A stretch of 64,000 nt of DNA from Sulfurimonas lithotrophica (GCF_009258225.1 NZ_CP043617.1:1860001-1924000), one strand, 5' to 3'. Positions 35,344 to 45,624 are shown, numbered from the stretch's first letter. Made by a program: numbers and translations. The notes: a model not told the origin generated them from the sequence alone.

Positions 35344-36411
35344 TTATAAAGTTTTGTAATCCGTATAACCCTTTTCATCTTGTGTATAAAATGTACTTTG
35401 TTCAGGAGTATTTAGAGATGCATCCAACTCAAATCTTTTTGGTAAATCGGGATTTGCCAAGAATAAAGAAGCGTAAGCTACGGCATCTGCAGACTTATTT
35501 TGAATAACTTCATTTCCTCTTTTTTTATCATACTCACCGTTTACAATAAAAACCCCATCATATGCATCCCGTAGAGTTTTTAACTCGACAACCTTTGCTC
35601 CGTGTCTGACATCGCCTTCTAATGCATCTATGACATGTAAATATGCTAAATTATACTTTGATAACTTAGAACATATATATGTAAAATCCTCTGTAGGGTT
35701 TGCATCGCTCATAGAGTTAAATGTACCGCTTGGTGAGAGTCTAAGAGCTGTTTTTTCACTTCCTATAGCATCTGTCACTGCTTCTACAACTTCAAATAAA
35801 AATCTGGCTCTGTTTTCAATCGCCCCGCCATACTCATCATTACGCTTGTTTGAGCCGTCTTTGATAAACTGGTCTATCAAATAACCGTTTGCACCATGAA
35901 TTTCTACTCCGTCAAAACCTGCTTCAATTGCATTTTTTGCGGCATTTGCATAATCTGACACTATTTCGTTTATCTCTGACGTACTCAACTCTTTTGGCGT
36001 CTCAAAGGGCTGCATCCCCTCAGGTGTAAAATGTTCACCTTCTACTTTTATAGCAGACGGTGCTACGGGAAGATTACCGTTTAAAAAAGACGAATGAGAT
36101 ACTCTTCCGACATGCCACAGTTGTAAAAAGATAAAACTACCTTTTGCGTGAACTGCCTTAGTTACTTTTTTCCAAGCTTCAACCTGCTTATTGGTATATA
36201 TACCCGGTGTACAAAGATAACCGATACCCATTTTAGAGATTTGAGTAGCTTCAGTGATTATAAGCCCAGCTGATGCTCTTTGGGAGTAATATTCTGCCAT
36301 TAAATCATTTGCACAATTATCTTCAACTGCTCTACATCGAGTCATAGGTGCCATTATAATTCTATTTTTTAGGGTTAGTTTTCCGAGTTCTAACTTTGAA
36401 AATAAATTCAT
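35344..36411 (-). CDS. Old yellow enzyme, alkene/ene-reductase
   Basis: A 355-residue FMN-dependent TIM-barrel oxidoreductase of the NemA/XenB class. Motifs are NRIIMAPMTRCRA, FLQLWHVGRVSH, GFDGVEIHGANGYLIDQF, NKRNDEYGG and RLSPSG. The substrate-binding His-Asn pair is HGAN. It uses NAD(P)H to reduce activated alkenes or nitro compounds, probably in electrophile detoxification. GGAG lies upstream of the ATG. It is monocistronic as far as can be seen. Confidence 0.93.
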   Translation of the reverse strand: MNLFSKLELGKLTLKNRIIMAPMTRCRAVEDNCANDLMAEYYSQRASAGLIITEATQISKMGIGYLCTPGIYTNKQVEAWKKVTKAVHAKGSFIFLQLWHVGRVSHSSFLNGNLPVAPSAIKVEGEHFTPEGMQPFETPKELSTSEINEIVSDYANAAKNAIEAGFDGVEIHGANGYLIDQFIKDGSNKRNDEYGGAIENRARFLFEVVEAVTDAIGSEKTALRLSPSGTFNSMSDANPTEDFTYICSKLSKYNLAYLHVIDALEGDVRHGAKVVELKTLRDAYDGVFIVNGEYDKKRGNEVIQNKSADAVAYASLFLANPDLPKRFELDASLNTPEQSTFYTQDEKGYTDYKTL

Positions 36412-36534
36412 AATAATCTCCTTTGTTGATATTTAACAAATTTTAGCAATTATAAGAATAAAAAGAAAGTATATTATTAAACTGGATATAAAGTTTTAGA
36501 AAAAGTTTAGTTTTTTGGAAAGTTTAAAGTCGAA

Positions 36535-36611
36535 TGGTACGCCCAGAGAGATTCGAACTCCCGACCGCTGGTACCGCAAACCAGTGCTCTATCCAGCTGA
36601 GCTATGGACGC
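36535..36611 (-). tRNA. tRNA-Arg (anticodon GCG)
   Basis: A complete 77-nt cloverleaf folds on the minus strand: acceptor GCGTCCA/TGGGCGT, D stem GCTC/GAGC, anticodon stem CTGGT/ACCAG with loop TTGCGGT, T stem GGGAG/CTCTC, discriminator A and encoded CCA. The anticodon is GCG, reading CGC/CGU. A20 in the D loop and C35 are the arginine identity bases. Most bacteria use ACG for these codons. Confidence 0.93.
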
Positions 36612-36654
36612 ATTCATTATTTGTAGGGCGAAATTATATCATTTTTACCTTATA

Positions 36655-36879
36655 TCAATATAAATTATCGCACTCCTGAATCATTTCTTTCATTTTATTA
36701 TCTTGAATATACAAATCGTAATTTTTTCTAATATATGCTTGAAGTAGAACTTTTATGTCATTATTTCCGTCTGCGTTAAAGTCTTTGGCTATTTGTTTTG
36801 TTAAAAAATCTGCAAAATCATCATCAACATCCACATCAAATCTACGCCCGCCGATATGTAAAGCTATTTTTTGACTCAT
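36655..36879 (-). CDS. ZapA-like cell division protein
   Basis: The 74-residue protein begins KIALHIGGRRFDVDVDDDFADFL, which fits the N-terminal domain of ZapA, the FtsZ-bundling protein, and continues as helices. It is shorter than E. coli ZapA. The ATG overlaps the stop of the preceding coiled-coil gene by one base (TAATG), so the two are coupled. The ZapA name rests on pattern and context, not on a search. Confidence 0.65.
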   Translation of the reverse strand: MSQKIALHIGGRRFDVDVDDDFADFLTKQIAKDFNADGNNDIKVLLQAYIRKNYDLYIQDNKMKEMIQECDNLY

Positions 36880-37106
36880 TATCCTAAAATGCTTTCTATC
36901 TTATTTGCTATTTCATCTATTTCCATATCTTTTTCCACATTTTGCTGAACCAGTTTTTCAATCTCTTGATCTTTTAATTCTTGCTCTGCTTTGAGAGATA
37001 CCAATTCACTTCTTAACATCTCATTTTCAGATTTTAAAGAATGATATTGTTGTAGAATCTCAGAAACTCTAACATTTAGTTTTTCAAGATTGGTTTGACT
37101 TTCCAT
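36879..37106 (-). CDS. Small coiled-coil protein, ZapB-like
   Basis: The 75-residue protein is almost one continuous heptad coiled coil (LEKLNVRVSEILQQYHSLKS, then further heptads to the end). Size, acidity and fold resemble ZapB, and the ZapA-like gene follows with a one-base overlap. Campylobacterota often carry such a pair. No enzymatic role is expected. Confidence 0.65.
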   Translation of the reverse strand: MESQTNLEKLNVRVSEILQQYHSLKSENEMLRSELVSLKAEQELKDQEIEKLVQQNVEKDMEIDEIANKIESILG

Positions 37107-37249
37107 AAATATCCATCCACACGTTTAATACTGCAATTTTAACACATTTTATTTTTTTAACAAAGTTATAAGTAGATAAAAAATTAAATATCTAATTAAT
37201 GTATTATTTGATATTATATTAATTATAAGTTTTTTAAAAAGGATATATT

Positions 37250-37504
37250 ATGAAAAAATTTTTAATTTTTACTATTTTATTCAATACCGTGTTATTTTCT
37301 TCTTCAAATACCAATAAACAGGAAAAAAGAACTGATAAGCATATCCAAAAGGCTATAGAAAAAGAAAAAAAATATGCAAAAGAGCAAACTTTCTATATGC
37401 AAAAAGATTATGATTTAAAATCTGCGGAGATTAATCCTGATTCATTATCTTCAATACCGAATATAGAACCGGATAATGATTTCGATATGGATGATGTATA
37501 TTAA
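37250..37504 (+). CDS. Small secreted hypothetical protein
   Basis: The 84-residue protein has a signal peptide (MKKFLIFTILFNTVLFSSS), a lysine-rich helical middle (IQKAIEKEKKYAKEQ) and an acidic tail ending DFDMDDVY. AAAAGGAT precedes the ATG. I do not recognise a family. It is convergent with the globin gene, and their ends are 7 nt apart. Confidence 0.7.
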   Translation: MKKFLIFTILFNTVLFSSSNTNKQEKRTDKHIQKAIEKEKKYAKEQTFYMQKDYDLKSAEINPDSLSSIPNIEPDNDFDMDDVY

Positions 37505-37511
37505 TAAATTT

Positions 37512-37946
37512 TTATAAATACCAAGCTTTATATAGCTTTTTCTCTTTCTCTATTAATACTTGAGATAAAAAAGAAAAAGCTTCTCTCCAAGCATCTATTA
37601 CTTCATTTGTAGCCACATCTCCTAAGACATCTTTGATTGCTTTTAGTATAGATTTTTCAATCAAAGGATAATGTTCCGGTTTTATATTTTTCTTTACGTG
37701 TTCTACGGCTATTTTTTCAAGTGTATTTTCCAATACGTCTAAGTCATCGATATAATCAACAAAAGCTATAACTGCAAGTGCTAACTTTTTATGATGGTTA
37801 GCTCCTGCTTCATCAAACAACTTTTCCATTTCCGGATGTTTTTCAAAAAGAATTTCATACATTCTTTTTGCTATGGATTCAGCATTAACACTTACGGGAT
37901 TGGCTATTCTTTTTACTGTATCTATTGTTTTTTGAGATAGTTTCAT
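37512..37946 (-). CDS. Single-domain globin (Cgb/Vgb-like)
   Basis: A 144-residue globin with the helix pattern of bacterial single-domain hemoglobins: EILFEKHPEMEKLFDE (B-C), then the F-helix proximal His in VEHVKKNIKPEHYPLI, and the final helix W-REAFSFLSQ. Campylobacter Cgb detoxifies nitric oxide, and that is the likely role here. GGAGG lies before the ATG. A short palindrome ATATC-CGA-GATAT occurs about 45 nt upstream; it is not the TTAAC-N4-GTTAA site of NssR, so the regulator is open. Confidence 0.88.
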   Translation of the reverse strand: MKLSQKTIDTVKRIANPVSVNAESIAKRMYEILFEKHPEMEKLFDEAGANHHKKLALAVIAFVDYIDDLDVLENTLEKIAVEHVKKNIKPEHYPLIEKSILKAIKDVLGDVATNEVIDAWREAFSFLSQVLIEKEKKLYKAWYL

Positions 37947-38097
37947 AATAACCTCCTTGATATAAAATCCTAAGTTATTATGCTTATATTATATCCGAGA
38001 TATATTACATATATATAAATCACTAAATATAATAAATTTCATTAATCGATACCAAAGTATGCAAAAGTAAAATTATTAAAATAAAATAGTAATATAC

Positions 38098-39366
38098 ATG
38101 GATAAACAGATGCCGATATTTCATCAACAAACAAAACATTCTTACATGAGTGTAAGAAAAAATTCACACTTTTTAGATTGGCTCTCACAACCGAAAAACC
38201 ATAAAATATACCCACATTTTAATCAGCGTTTTAAAATAGAGAATTATGATGAGTTAAAGAACTTAAACCTTATCGGCGGTATAACATTTGAGAAAAAGTA
38301 TCCAAACGGAGTTTATCATCTAAGAAGTGTACCTAGTGCAGGAGGTTTATATCCGTGTGAAGTTTATATACAGATAAGGGGTATAAAAGGTTTACTTGAT
38401 GGCATCTACCACTATGAGCCATACAGTGAAAGCTTAACACTTTTACAAGAGATAGACGAGGATGGTGTAGAATATTACTTTAAAAATAAAAAACAGGAAA
38501 AAGGTTTAGTCTTTTTAATATCAAGCGTATATTTTAGAAGTTCGTGGAAGTACAGAGATAGAAGCATACGTTACATACTCTTAGATTCAGGGCATCAATT
38601 AGGCTCAATTTATGCAGCATTATCGGTTATGCAAAGAGATAATGAAGTAATCTTTGATTTTGACAAATTATCTTTGAACTCGGTATTTGGATTTAGAAAT
38701 GATGAGATGTTTACCTGTGCTATAAAAAGCTCATTTGCACAAGATAAAGATGTATCAAAACTAAGACAATCTCTACCATTTGTAAGCGGATGCGACTATC
38801 TTGAAACAAATAGTTTTATTGAAGATGCATATAAACAAACGGCAAATTATGAAGATGTAACAGCTAATATGCCTGATTTTTTTGAAAACATACCAAAAGA
38901 ACAACTAAAAATGGCTATTTTAAACAGGCGTTCTATACGAGCATTTAGACAGTATAGTATGAAAAGAGATGAGTTTGAATTTATCATGAAATATATTTGC
39001 TCTTTTGCAAATAAAAACAATATAGATATATTTTATACTTTGCATCTGGTAGAAAACATGGAGTGCGGTTTATATAAAAACGATGAACTAATCAAAAAGG
39101 GTGACTTTAGAAGTAAGTCAAGATATTTGGCTTTGGAGCAAAACTTAGGCGGACAAAGCGGAGTGACTTTTTTCTTTACATCAAATGAGGTAAAAAAATA
39201 TCACAAAGTTAATATACTGAGCGGTTTTTTAGCTCAGATAATTTACATAAAATCTGATTTGCAAGGTATTGGATGCAGTGGTATCGGTGCATACTATGAT
39301 GATGAGACAAAAGAGTTTTTAGAAACTAAAAACAATATCTTGTATATGTTGGCTATCGGAAGATAG
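38098..39366 (+). CDS. SagB/ThcOx-type tandem nitroreductase protein
   Basis: A 422-residue flavin oxidoreductase with two nitroreductase-like halves. The first (about 60-215) contains [23 protein letters not shown] and [13 protein letters not shown]. The second (about 270-420) contains [22 protein letters not shown] and [12 protein letters not shown]. SagB-type enzymes oxidise azolines in peptide natural products, but no precursor peptide, YcaO protein or protease is nearby, so this is an orphan of unknown substrate. There is no clear ribosome site before the ATG. Confidence 0.82.
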   Translation: MDKQMPIFHQQTKHSYMSVRKNSHFLDWLSQPKNHKIYPHFNQRFKIENYDELKNLNLIGGITFEKKYPNGVYHLRSVPSAGGLYPCEVYIQIRGIKGLLDGIYHYEPYSESLTLLQEIDEDGVEYYFKNKKQEKGLVFLISSVYFRSSWKYRDRSIRYILLDSGHQLGSIYAALSVMQRDNEVIFDFDKLSLNSVFGFRNDEMFTCAIKSSFAQDKDVSKLRQSLPFVSGCDYLETNSFIEDAYKQTANYEDVTANMPDFFENIPKEQLKMAILNRRSIRAFRQYSMKRDEFEFIMKYICSFANKNNIDIFYTLHLVENMECGLYKNDELIKKGDFRSKSRYLALEQNLGGQSGVTFFFTSNEVKKYHKVNILSGFLAQIIYIKSDLQGIGCSGIGAYYDDETKEFLETKNNILYMLAIGR

Positions 39367-39382
39367 AAAATACCAATTTAGC

Positions 39383-39398
39383 TATAATTTCACCAATG
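39383..39398 (+). promoter_or_regulatory. TATAAT box 7 nt before the uvrB ATG
   Basis: The plus strand reads TATAAT-TTCACCA-ATG with no Shine-Dalgarno sequence, predicting a leaderless or nearly leaderless uvrB transcript. Confidence 0.5.
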
Positions 39399-41378
39399 AA
39401 AAAAGAAGCATTATTTAAAGTAGAATCACCTTATCAACCAGCAGGCGACCAACCACAAGCCATAGAGAAACTTAGTAAATCTATACTCGATGGAAACAGA
39501 TACCAGACACTTGAGGGTGTAACCGGAAGCGGAAAAACACATACTATGGCTCGTGTTATAGAAAAGGTACAACGCCCTACTATCATAATGACTCACAACA
39601 AGACTCTGGCAGCTCAGCTTTACTCGGAGTTTCGTCAGTTTTTTCCACATAATCATGTTGAATATTTTGTCTCATATTATGATTATTATCAGCCCGAAGC
39701 TTACATACCTAGACAAGACCTGTTCATTGAAAAAGACTCTGCTATAAACGATGAGTTAGAGCGTATGAGGCTATCTTCTACTGCTAACCTTTTATCTTAT
39801 GATGACGTTATCGTTGTTGCATCAGTATCTGCAAATTACGGTTTAGGTGACCCCGAAGAGTATGAAAACATGGTTCAGGCTTTAGAAGTAGGAGATGAGA
39901 TAGAACAAAAAAAACTTCTGCTTCGTTTAGTCGAAATGGGTTACACTAGAAACGACTCTTATTTTGACAGCGGACATATCCGCGTAAACGGTGAGAGTTT
40001 AGACGTATATCCACCATACTTTGAACAAGAAGCAATCCGCATAGAGTTTTTTGGTGACGAGATAGAGGCTATTTATACCTTTGACATTATTGATAATAAA
40101 AAACTCGAAGAACATAAAAGCTTTACTATCTATGCAACCAGCCAATTTAGCGTAAGGGCTGAAAAGATGGCTATTGCGATAAAGCGTATAGAGGAAGAGT
40201 TAGACGAAAGATTGGATTATTTTCAAAAAGAAAATAAACTAGTTGAATATCAACGTCTTAAACAACGCGTAGAGTTTGACTTGGAGATGCTAGAGACTAC
40301 GGGAAGCTGTAAAGGGGTTGAAAACTACTCACGTCTTCTAACAAACAAAAAGCCGGGAGAGGCTCCATATACTTTGCTTGACTACTTTGAACTGCATCAT
40401 AAAGACTATTTGGTTATCGTTGATGAATCTCACGTTTCACTTCCTCAGTATCGCGGTATGTATGCAGGTGACAGGGCTAGAAAAGAGGTACTTGTAGAGT
40501 ATGGATTTCGTCTGCCCTCAGCACTTGACAACCGTCCTTTAAAAATAGACGAGTACATAAACAAAGCCCCACATTATCTTTTTGTCTCTGCTACACCTGC
40601 AGAACAAGAGTTAGAACTCTCCGCTGTTAAAGCTGAACAAATAATACGCCCTACAGGTTTGCTTGACCCTGTCATAGAAGTTAAGAGTTCGGACAACCAA
40701 GTAGAAGATATTCACGATGAGATAAAAAAAGTAACTGCTAAAAATGAGCGTGTACTCATTACCGTTTTAACAAAAAAAATGGCAGAAGCTCTTACAAAAT
40801 ACCTTGCAGATTTGGGCATCAAAGTACAATATATGCACTCTGATATTGATACTATTGAGCGTAATCAAATCATTCGCTCGCTTCGCCTTGGCGAATTTGA
40901 TGTATTGATAGGGATTAACCTGCTTCGTGAAGGGCTTGATTTACCTGAAGTTAGTTTAGTAGGTATCCTAGATGCAGATAAAGAAGGTTTTTTGAGAAGT
41001 GAGACTGCACTTATACAAACTATCGGTCGTGGTGCAAGAAATGCAAACGGTCGTGTAATTTTATATGCAAATAAAATAACAGGTTCTATGCAGAGAGCTA
41101 TGGGTACGACTAAACACAGACGTGAGATTCAAGATGCTTTTAACAAAGAGCACGGTATAACTCCAAAAACTACTATTCGTGCTTTGGATGAGAGCTTAAA
41201 ACTTGAAGATCACGGCGGCATTTACCAAAAGAATAAAAAACTGGATAAAATGCCGGCATCAGAGAGAAAAGCAATAATCAAAGAGCTTTCACTTAAAATG
41301 AAAGATGCGGCTAAAAATCTTGAGTTTGAAGAAGCCGCACGTTTAAGAGATGAAATAGCAAAAATTAAAAAACTATAG
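39396..41378 (+). CDS. uvrB: Excinuclease ABC subunit B
   Basis: UvrB is the DNA-damage-verifying helicase-like subunit of nucleotide excision repair. The 660-residue protein starts with [12 protein letters not shown], has Walker [11 protein letters not shown], the beta-hairpin region [21 protein letters not shown] as motif II, the helicase C domain with [14 protein letters not shown] and TIGRGARN, and a C-terminal UVR domain ([13 protein letters not shown]). Length and motifs are full. dedA follows after 9 nt on the same strand. Confidence 0.98.
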   Translation: MKKEALFKVESPYQPAGDQPQAIEKLSKSILDGNRYQTLEGVTGSGKTHTMARVIEKVQRPTIIMTHNKTLAAQLYSEFRQFFPHNHVEYFVSYYDYYQPEAYIPRQDLFIEKDSAINDELERMRLSSTANLLSYDDVIVVASVSANYGLGDPEEYENMVQALEVGDEIEQKKLLLRLVEMGYTRNDSYFDSGHIRVNGESLDVYPPYFEQEAIRIEFFGDEIEAIYTFDIIDNKKLEEHKSFTIYATSQFSVRAEKMAIAIKRIEEELDERLDYFQKENKLVEYQRLKQRVEFDLEMLETTGSCKGVENYSRLLTNKKPGEAPYTLLDYFELHHKDYLVIVDESHVSLPQYRGMYAGDRARKEVLVEYGFRLPSALDNRPLKIDEYINKAPHYLFVSATPAEQELELSAVKAEQIIRPTGLLDPVIEVKSSDNQVEDIHDEIKKVTAKNERVLITVLTKKMAEALTKYLADLGIKVQYMHSDIDTIERNQIIRSLRLGEFDVLIGINLLREGLDLPEVSLVGILDADKEGFLRSETALIQTIGRGARNANGRVILYANKITGSMQRAMGTTKHRREIQDAFNKEHGITPKTTIRALDESLKLEDHGGIYQKNKKLDKMPASERKAIIKELSLKMKDAAKNLEFEEAARLRDEIAKIKKL

Positions 41379-41387
41379 GAAATTTTT

Positions 41388-41957
41388 TTGGAAGATACAT
41401 TTAGTAATTTAGCAACATACGGATATATAGGGCTTTTTTTATACTCCCTTGGTGGTGGTTTTGTAGCACTACTTGGCGCAGGAGTACTCTCTTATATGGG
41501 AAAAATGGATTTAACAACCTCGCTGTTTATAGCATTTATAGCAAATGCTCTTGGAGATGTTATGCTTTTTTATATGGCAAGATACCAAAAATCTATGATG
41601 ATGGATGGACTTCGCAAACACAGACGTAAATTAGCACTCTCACATGCATTGATGAAAAAATACGGTTCTTGGATTATTTTATTTCAAAAATTTGTATATG
41701 GTATAAAGACACTTATCCCTATTGCTATAGGACTTACGAAATACGATTTTAAAAAGTTTGCAATACTTAACTTTTTCTCTGCAGGAGTTTGGGCTTTAGT
41801 AGTTGGACTAGGTGCTTACTATTCAGGTGCACCTCTTATAAAACTAGCTGAACTCATAGGTGAAAAACCTTGGATAGCACCACTTCTTCTTGTAACGTTT
41901 GGCGGACTTTTATGGCTGTATATGGAAAAAGCTACTAAGAAAAAAGTAAAAAAATAG
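41388..41957 (+). CDS. DedA-family membrane protein
   Basis: A 189-residue integral membrane protein of the DedA/SNARE-associated family, with GYIGLFLYSLGGGFVALLGAGVLSYMG at the N-terminus and FQKFVYGIKTLIPIAIGLTKYDFKKF as the conserved core containing the basic Lys/Arg positions. Members flip or carry lipids such as undecaprenyl phosphate. The start is TTG, supported by ATAGGAAA upstream. It is probably cotranscribed with uvrB. Confidence 0.88.
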   Translation: MEDTFSNLATYGYIGLFLYSLGGGFVALLGAGVLSYMGKMDLTTSLFIAFIANALGDVMLFYMARYQKSMMMDGLRKHRRKLALSHALMKKYGSWIILFQKFVYGIKTLIPIAIGLTKYDFKKFAILNFFSAGVWALVVGLGAYYSGAPLIKLAELIGEKPWIAPLLLVTFGGLLWLYMEKATKKKVKK

Positions 41958-41973
41958 AGTAGTTGTGAAGATA

Positions 41974-41996
41974 AAGCAACGCAGAAAATGCGCTGC
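41974..41996. terminator. Bidirectional terminator between dedA and pckA
   Basis: A 9-bp stem with one mismatch (AGCA-A-CGCA/TGCG-C-TGCT) and a GAAAA loop is followed by T-rich sequence on both strands. It separates two convergent genes. Confidence 0.7.
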
Positions 41997-42007
41997 TGTT
42001 TAAAAAT

Positions 42008-43587
42008 TTAAGAACCTATTATTGGTCCATATGGGGAATAATCTTCATTCCCATCTTTGTAACGTTTATAGTTTTCAACAAACATCTCAGCTAATTCGTC
42101 ACGAGTTCTGTCAAACTCATCTTTATCAGCCCATGCATTACGTGGATTTAGAATATCAGGATTAATATCTCCTAAAGTTTTTGGAACTTGTAGGCGGAAA
42201 GTTTTAGTAGTATCAAATTCACTTTCATTGATACTTCCGTCTAATATAGCATTAATACAAGCACGAGTATCTTTGATGCTCATTCTATGTCCAACACCGT
42301 ATTTACCACCGGTCCAACCAGTGTTTACAAGATATACGTTTACATTATGTTTATCGATTTTTTCACCAAGAAGTTTTGCGTAAACAGTTGGATGAAGAGG
42401 TAAAAAAGCCTCCCCGAAACAAGCGGAGAAAGTTGCAACAGGCTCAGTAATACCACGCTCCGTTCCTGCAACTTTAGCGGTATATCCGCTTAAGAAGTAG
42501 TACATTGCCTGATCACGAGTTAGTTTTGATACCGGAGGCAATACACCAAACGCATCCGCAGTTAAAAATATAATGTTTTGAGGATGCCCCGCCATTAAAT
42601 CAGGTTTATGATTTACAATATGTTCTATCGGGTAAGATACACGTGTATTTTCAGTTTTAGTTGAGTCTTCATAATCCACTTCACCTTCACCGTACATTAC
42701 AACGTTTTCTAATAATGCGTTAGTTTTAATAGCTCCATAGATTTCAGGCTCACTTTTCTCATCAAGGTTAATAACTTTAGCATAGCATCCGCCTTCAAAG
42801 TTAAATACACCGTGATTATCCCAACCATGCTCATCATCACCGATTAGAGCACGTTTTGGGTCAGTACTAAGAGTAGTTTTTCCTGTACCGCTCAAACCAA
42901 AGAAAAGTGCTGTATCTCCCTCAGCTCCAACATTTGCAGAACAGTGCATCGGTAGTTTTCCTTCTAATGGCAACCAGTAGTTCATCATAGAAAAAATTCC
43001 TTTTTTCATCTCACCACCGTACCAAGTACCGCCGATAATTGCCATATTTCTCTCAACATCAAAAAGAACAAAAACTTCAGAATTCATTCCGTGTTCTTCC
43101 CACTTCTCATTTACCGCTTTACATGCATTTAAAACAACAAAATCTTCTTTAAATACTTCAAGTTCTGCAGAACTTGGACGAATAAACATATTTTTTACAA
43201 AGTGAGATTGCCAAGCGATTTCAGATATAAAACGAACTGAGCGTTTAGATGCAGCAGATGAACCGCAAAATACATCAGTAACATATAAATTTTTTCCGGA
43301 TAATTGTTTCTGCGCTACTTCTAATAATTCATCAAATATTCAGCAGAAACTTTTTGGTTTACATCACCCCAAGCTATGTATTTATTAGACGGGTCACGTT
43401 CTACAAAATATTTATCTTTTGGGCTACGTCCTGTAAAGATTCCCGTATCAACAGCAGTCGCACCTTTTTTAGTGACTGCACACTCTTTATTGTTTACTTC
43501 ATGTTCGATAAGTTCATCATAACTTAGGTTATGAAAGACTTCACCGACATTTTTTAAACCAATATTTTCTAATTCTGCAACATTCAT
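42008..43587 (-). pseudogene. pckA: Phosphoenolpyruvate carboxykinase (ATP), single-base frameshift
   Basis: PckA converts oxaloacetate and ATP to phosphoenolpyruvate in gluconeogenesis. The 5' part (43587 to 43321) encodes [17 protein letters not shown] and stops after EYLMNY. The rest continues in another frame as [26 protein letters not shown] and FVKNMFIRP to the ATP site [11 protein letters not shown] and the C-terminus. Adding one base near 43340, so that GCTGAATATTTG becomes GCTGAAATATTTG, restores a 526-codon gene of normal length. All catalytic motifs are otherwise intact. It is either a recent inactivating deletion or a sequencing error. Confidence 0.92.
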
Positions 43588-43712
43588 AATTTACCTTTTG
43601 GTATTTTAGATTTGAAATTATCACTAATTTTACCTAAATTAAAAGTAAAGAAAATCAAATATTTGCAGAAGTAAATTTTAAGGGATTTTTGTGTATTATT
43701 TCTAACTTTTTT

Positions 43713-43787
43713 GCTCGGTTAACTCAGTGGTAGAGTGCCACCTTGACATGGTGGTGGTCACTGGTTCAAATCCAGTATCGAGCACCA
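43713..43787 (+). tRNA. tRNA-Val (anticodon GAC)
   Basis: A full 75-nt cloverleaf: acceptor GCTCGGT/ATCGAGC, D stem ACTC/GAGT, anticodon stem CCACC/GGTGG with loop TTGACAT, T stem ACTGG/CCAGT, discriminator A and encoded CCA. The anticodon GAC reads GUC/GUU. Confidence 0.95.
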
Positions 43788-43798
43788 CTCATAAAAAA

Positions 43799-44386
43799 TT
43801 AATCCATCTGATATTTAAATATTATACTCATATAACCCATAGTAATATCATCAAATGTATACTTAACACCACTTAATGTATGTTCTGAATCTAATAAGTT
43901 AATAAACCTTGCGCCAAGTTCAAAATCAAAATTTTCATTCATATGTATATTAAAGCCTAAATCTCCACCTGTATAATTAGTTGCATAATCACGTTGATTT
44001 AAGGTAGCATCATCAAATCTTAAGCTTATACGTCCTGCACTTGCACCTATAAAAAAGTTTGCAGATGTTGAAAAATTAAATAAATATTGAAGTTCAGCTC
44101 CATACATATAAAAATAATCATAATTGTAATTATCATCATCTATAAATCCATTTCTAAAAGATACAAACATTCTTACATTACGAGTTTGTGCACCTATCTT
44201 TAATCCAACAGTTCCAAAATCATCTTTTGTAACAAGATTACTAGGATTTTTTACTTCCATAGAAGTAAATCCGCCTTCAATAGCAACTAAAGAGCTTGAA
44301 TCATATGTATAATCATTTGAACCTGCATAAGATGCACTGGCTGCAAATAAAACTGCAACTAATAATTTTTTTAATCTATCTGTCAT
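43799..44386 (-). CDS. Outer-membrane beta-barrel protein
   Basis: A 195-residue protein with a signal peptide (cleavage near ASYA) and alternating amphipathic strands through to the C-terminus (ITMGYMSIIFKYQMD), consistent with an eight-stranded OmpX/OmpA-like barrel. No periplasmic domain is present. Function is unknown. It is separate from the tRNA-Val gene with which it converges. Confidence 0.75.
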   Translation of the reverse strand: MTDRLKKLLVAVLFAASASYAGSNDYTYDSSSLVAIEGGFTSMEVKNPSNLVTKDDFGTVGLKIGAQTRNVRMFVSFRNGFIDDDNYNYDYFYMYGAELQYLFNFSTSANFFIGASAGRISLRFDDATLNQRDYATNYTGGDLGFNIHMNENFDFELGARFINLLDSEHTLSGVKYTFDDITMGYMSIIFKYQMD

Positions 44387-44431
44387 AAAACCTTCCTATA
44401 TTCTAAATTTTAAATTTACTTAATGTACTAC

Positions 44432-45580
44432 CTAATTATAATTAATATTCTTAGCACAAATCATACCACTGCCAAAAGCCCATTGAAAATTATATCCGCC
44501 AAGCTCGCCTGTAACATCGACCACTTCACCGATAAAATAAAGTTTTTTAACTTTTTTTGACTCAAAAGTAACAAAATTTAATTCATTACTAATTATACCA
44601 CCTTTGGAAACCTCTGCTTTAGAAAAACCAAAATTTCCTGCAGGTGCGAAAGAGTAGTTATGCAATCTTAATAGTTTTTCTTTAGTTTTGGCATCTACTT
44701 TTTTACACTCTGTATCTTTTACATATATTGCTTCTAAAAGGGCTTTAGATAGTCTTTTAGGCAATGGTATAACGGAAGATATAAGTTTTTTGCTGCCCTT
44801 AATCAAATCCGGTATATTTTCATTTGGTAAAAAGTCTATAGAGATATCTCCTTTTCTCCAGTATAAAGATGCAGACAAGACAGCAGGTCCACTTATTCCC
44901 TTATGGGCAAAAAGCATCTCTTCTTTTATAACTCTGTCATTTACCTTTATATTTACGTAGCATGAAAGCCCGCTAAGCTCTTTCATCCAAAACTGCTCTT
45001 TTTGCACTGTAAGTCCTGCAAGAGCGGGAGTGAAATTTTTTACTTCTATATCAAAACTTTTAGCTATTTGAAGTCCGATATCGCTTGCACCTATATTTTT
45101 AAAACTCTCACCACCAGTTGCTACAACAAGAGAATTGGTTTTAAAAACACCCTTGTCTGTATTTATTTCAAATATTTCATCACTCTTTTTTACATCTAAA
45201 ACTTTAGTGTTTAGATGCACCTTTGCAAAAGATGATTTTTTCTTTAGAACATTTATAATATCGTCTGAAGACTTTTTACAAAAATAATATCTGTTTTTTC
45301 TGAGTTCAAGCTCTATTTTATTATTACTCAAGAACTGCAACATATCATCCCTGTCAAACCTCTCAAGTACACTTTTAACCAAATCTGCATCGCCGTCAAA
45401 ATTTCGTACATCCACATACTTGTTGGTTATATTGCACTTTCCACCGCCGGATATTTTCAATTTTTTGGCTAATTTATCATTTGCATCTATTATTGCAACA
45501 TTTAATGATTTGTTTAAATGTGCCGCACACATAAGGGAACTTGCACCGCCGCCTAAAATAACTATGTCATATATTTTCAT
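44432..45580 (-). CDS. HI0933/YhiN-family flavoprotein
   Basis: A 382-residue NAD(P)/FAD-dependent oxidoreductase of the HI0933 family. It has the dinucleotide motif VILGGGASSLMCAAHL, LKISGGGKCNITN, LVVATGGESF, MLFAHKGISGPAVL and the C-terminal FIGEVVDVTGELGGYNFQWAFGSG. The biological role is unclear. I chose the ATG aligned with the family; the frame could extend 8 codons upstream through the promoter. A TATAAT box ends 6 nt before the ATG. Confidence 0.9.
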   Translation of the reverse strand: MKIYDIVILGGGASSLMCAAHLNKSLNVAIIDANDKLAKKLKISGGGKCNITNKYVDVRNFDGDADLVKSVLERFDRDDMLQFLSNNKIELELRKNRYYFCKKSSDDIINVLKKKSSFAKVHLNTKVLDVKKSDEIFEINTDKGVFKTNSLVVATGGESFKNIGASDIGLQIAKSFDIEVKNFTPALAGLTVQKEQFWMKELSGLSCYVNIKVNDRVIKEEMLFAHKGISGPAVLSASLYWRKGDISIDFLPNENIPDLIKGSKKLISSVIPLPKRLSKALLEAIYVKDTECKKVDAKTKEKLLRLHNYSFAPAGNFGFSKAEVSKGGIISNELNFVTFESKKVKKLYFIGEVVDVTGELGGYNFQWAFGSGMICAKNINYN

Positions 45581-45599
45581 ATTGCAATTATAGTATAAT
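45578..45599. promoter_or_regulatory. Back-to-back -10 boxes of the flavoprotein gene and rimO
   Basis: On the minus strand TATAAT (45587-45592) lies 6 nt before the flavoprotein ATG, predicting a leaderless mRNA. One base away, a plus-strand TATAAT (45594-45599) fits the rimO transcript. The two promoters must exclude one another. Confidence 0.5.
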
Positions 45600-45624
45600 G
45601 TCAAAAAAATTATAAGTAGTGATA

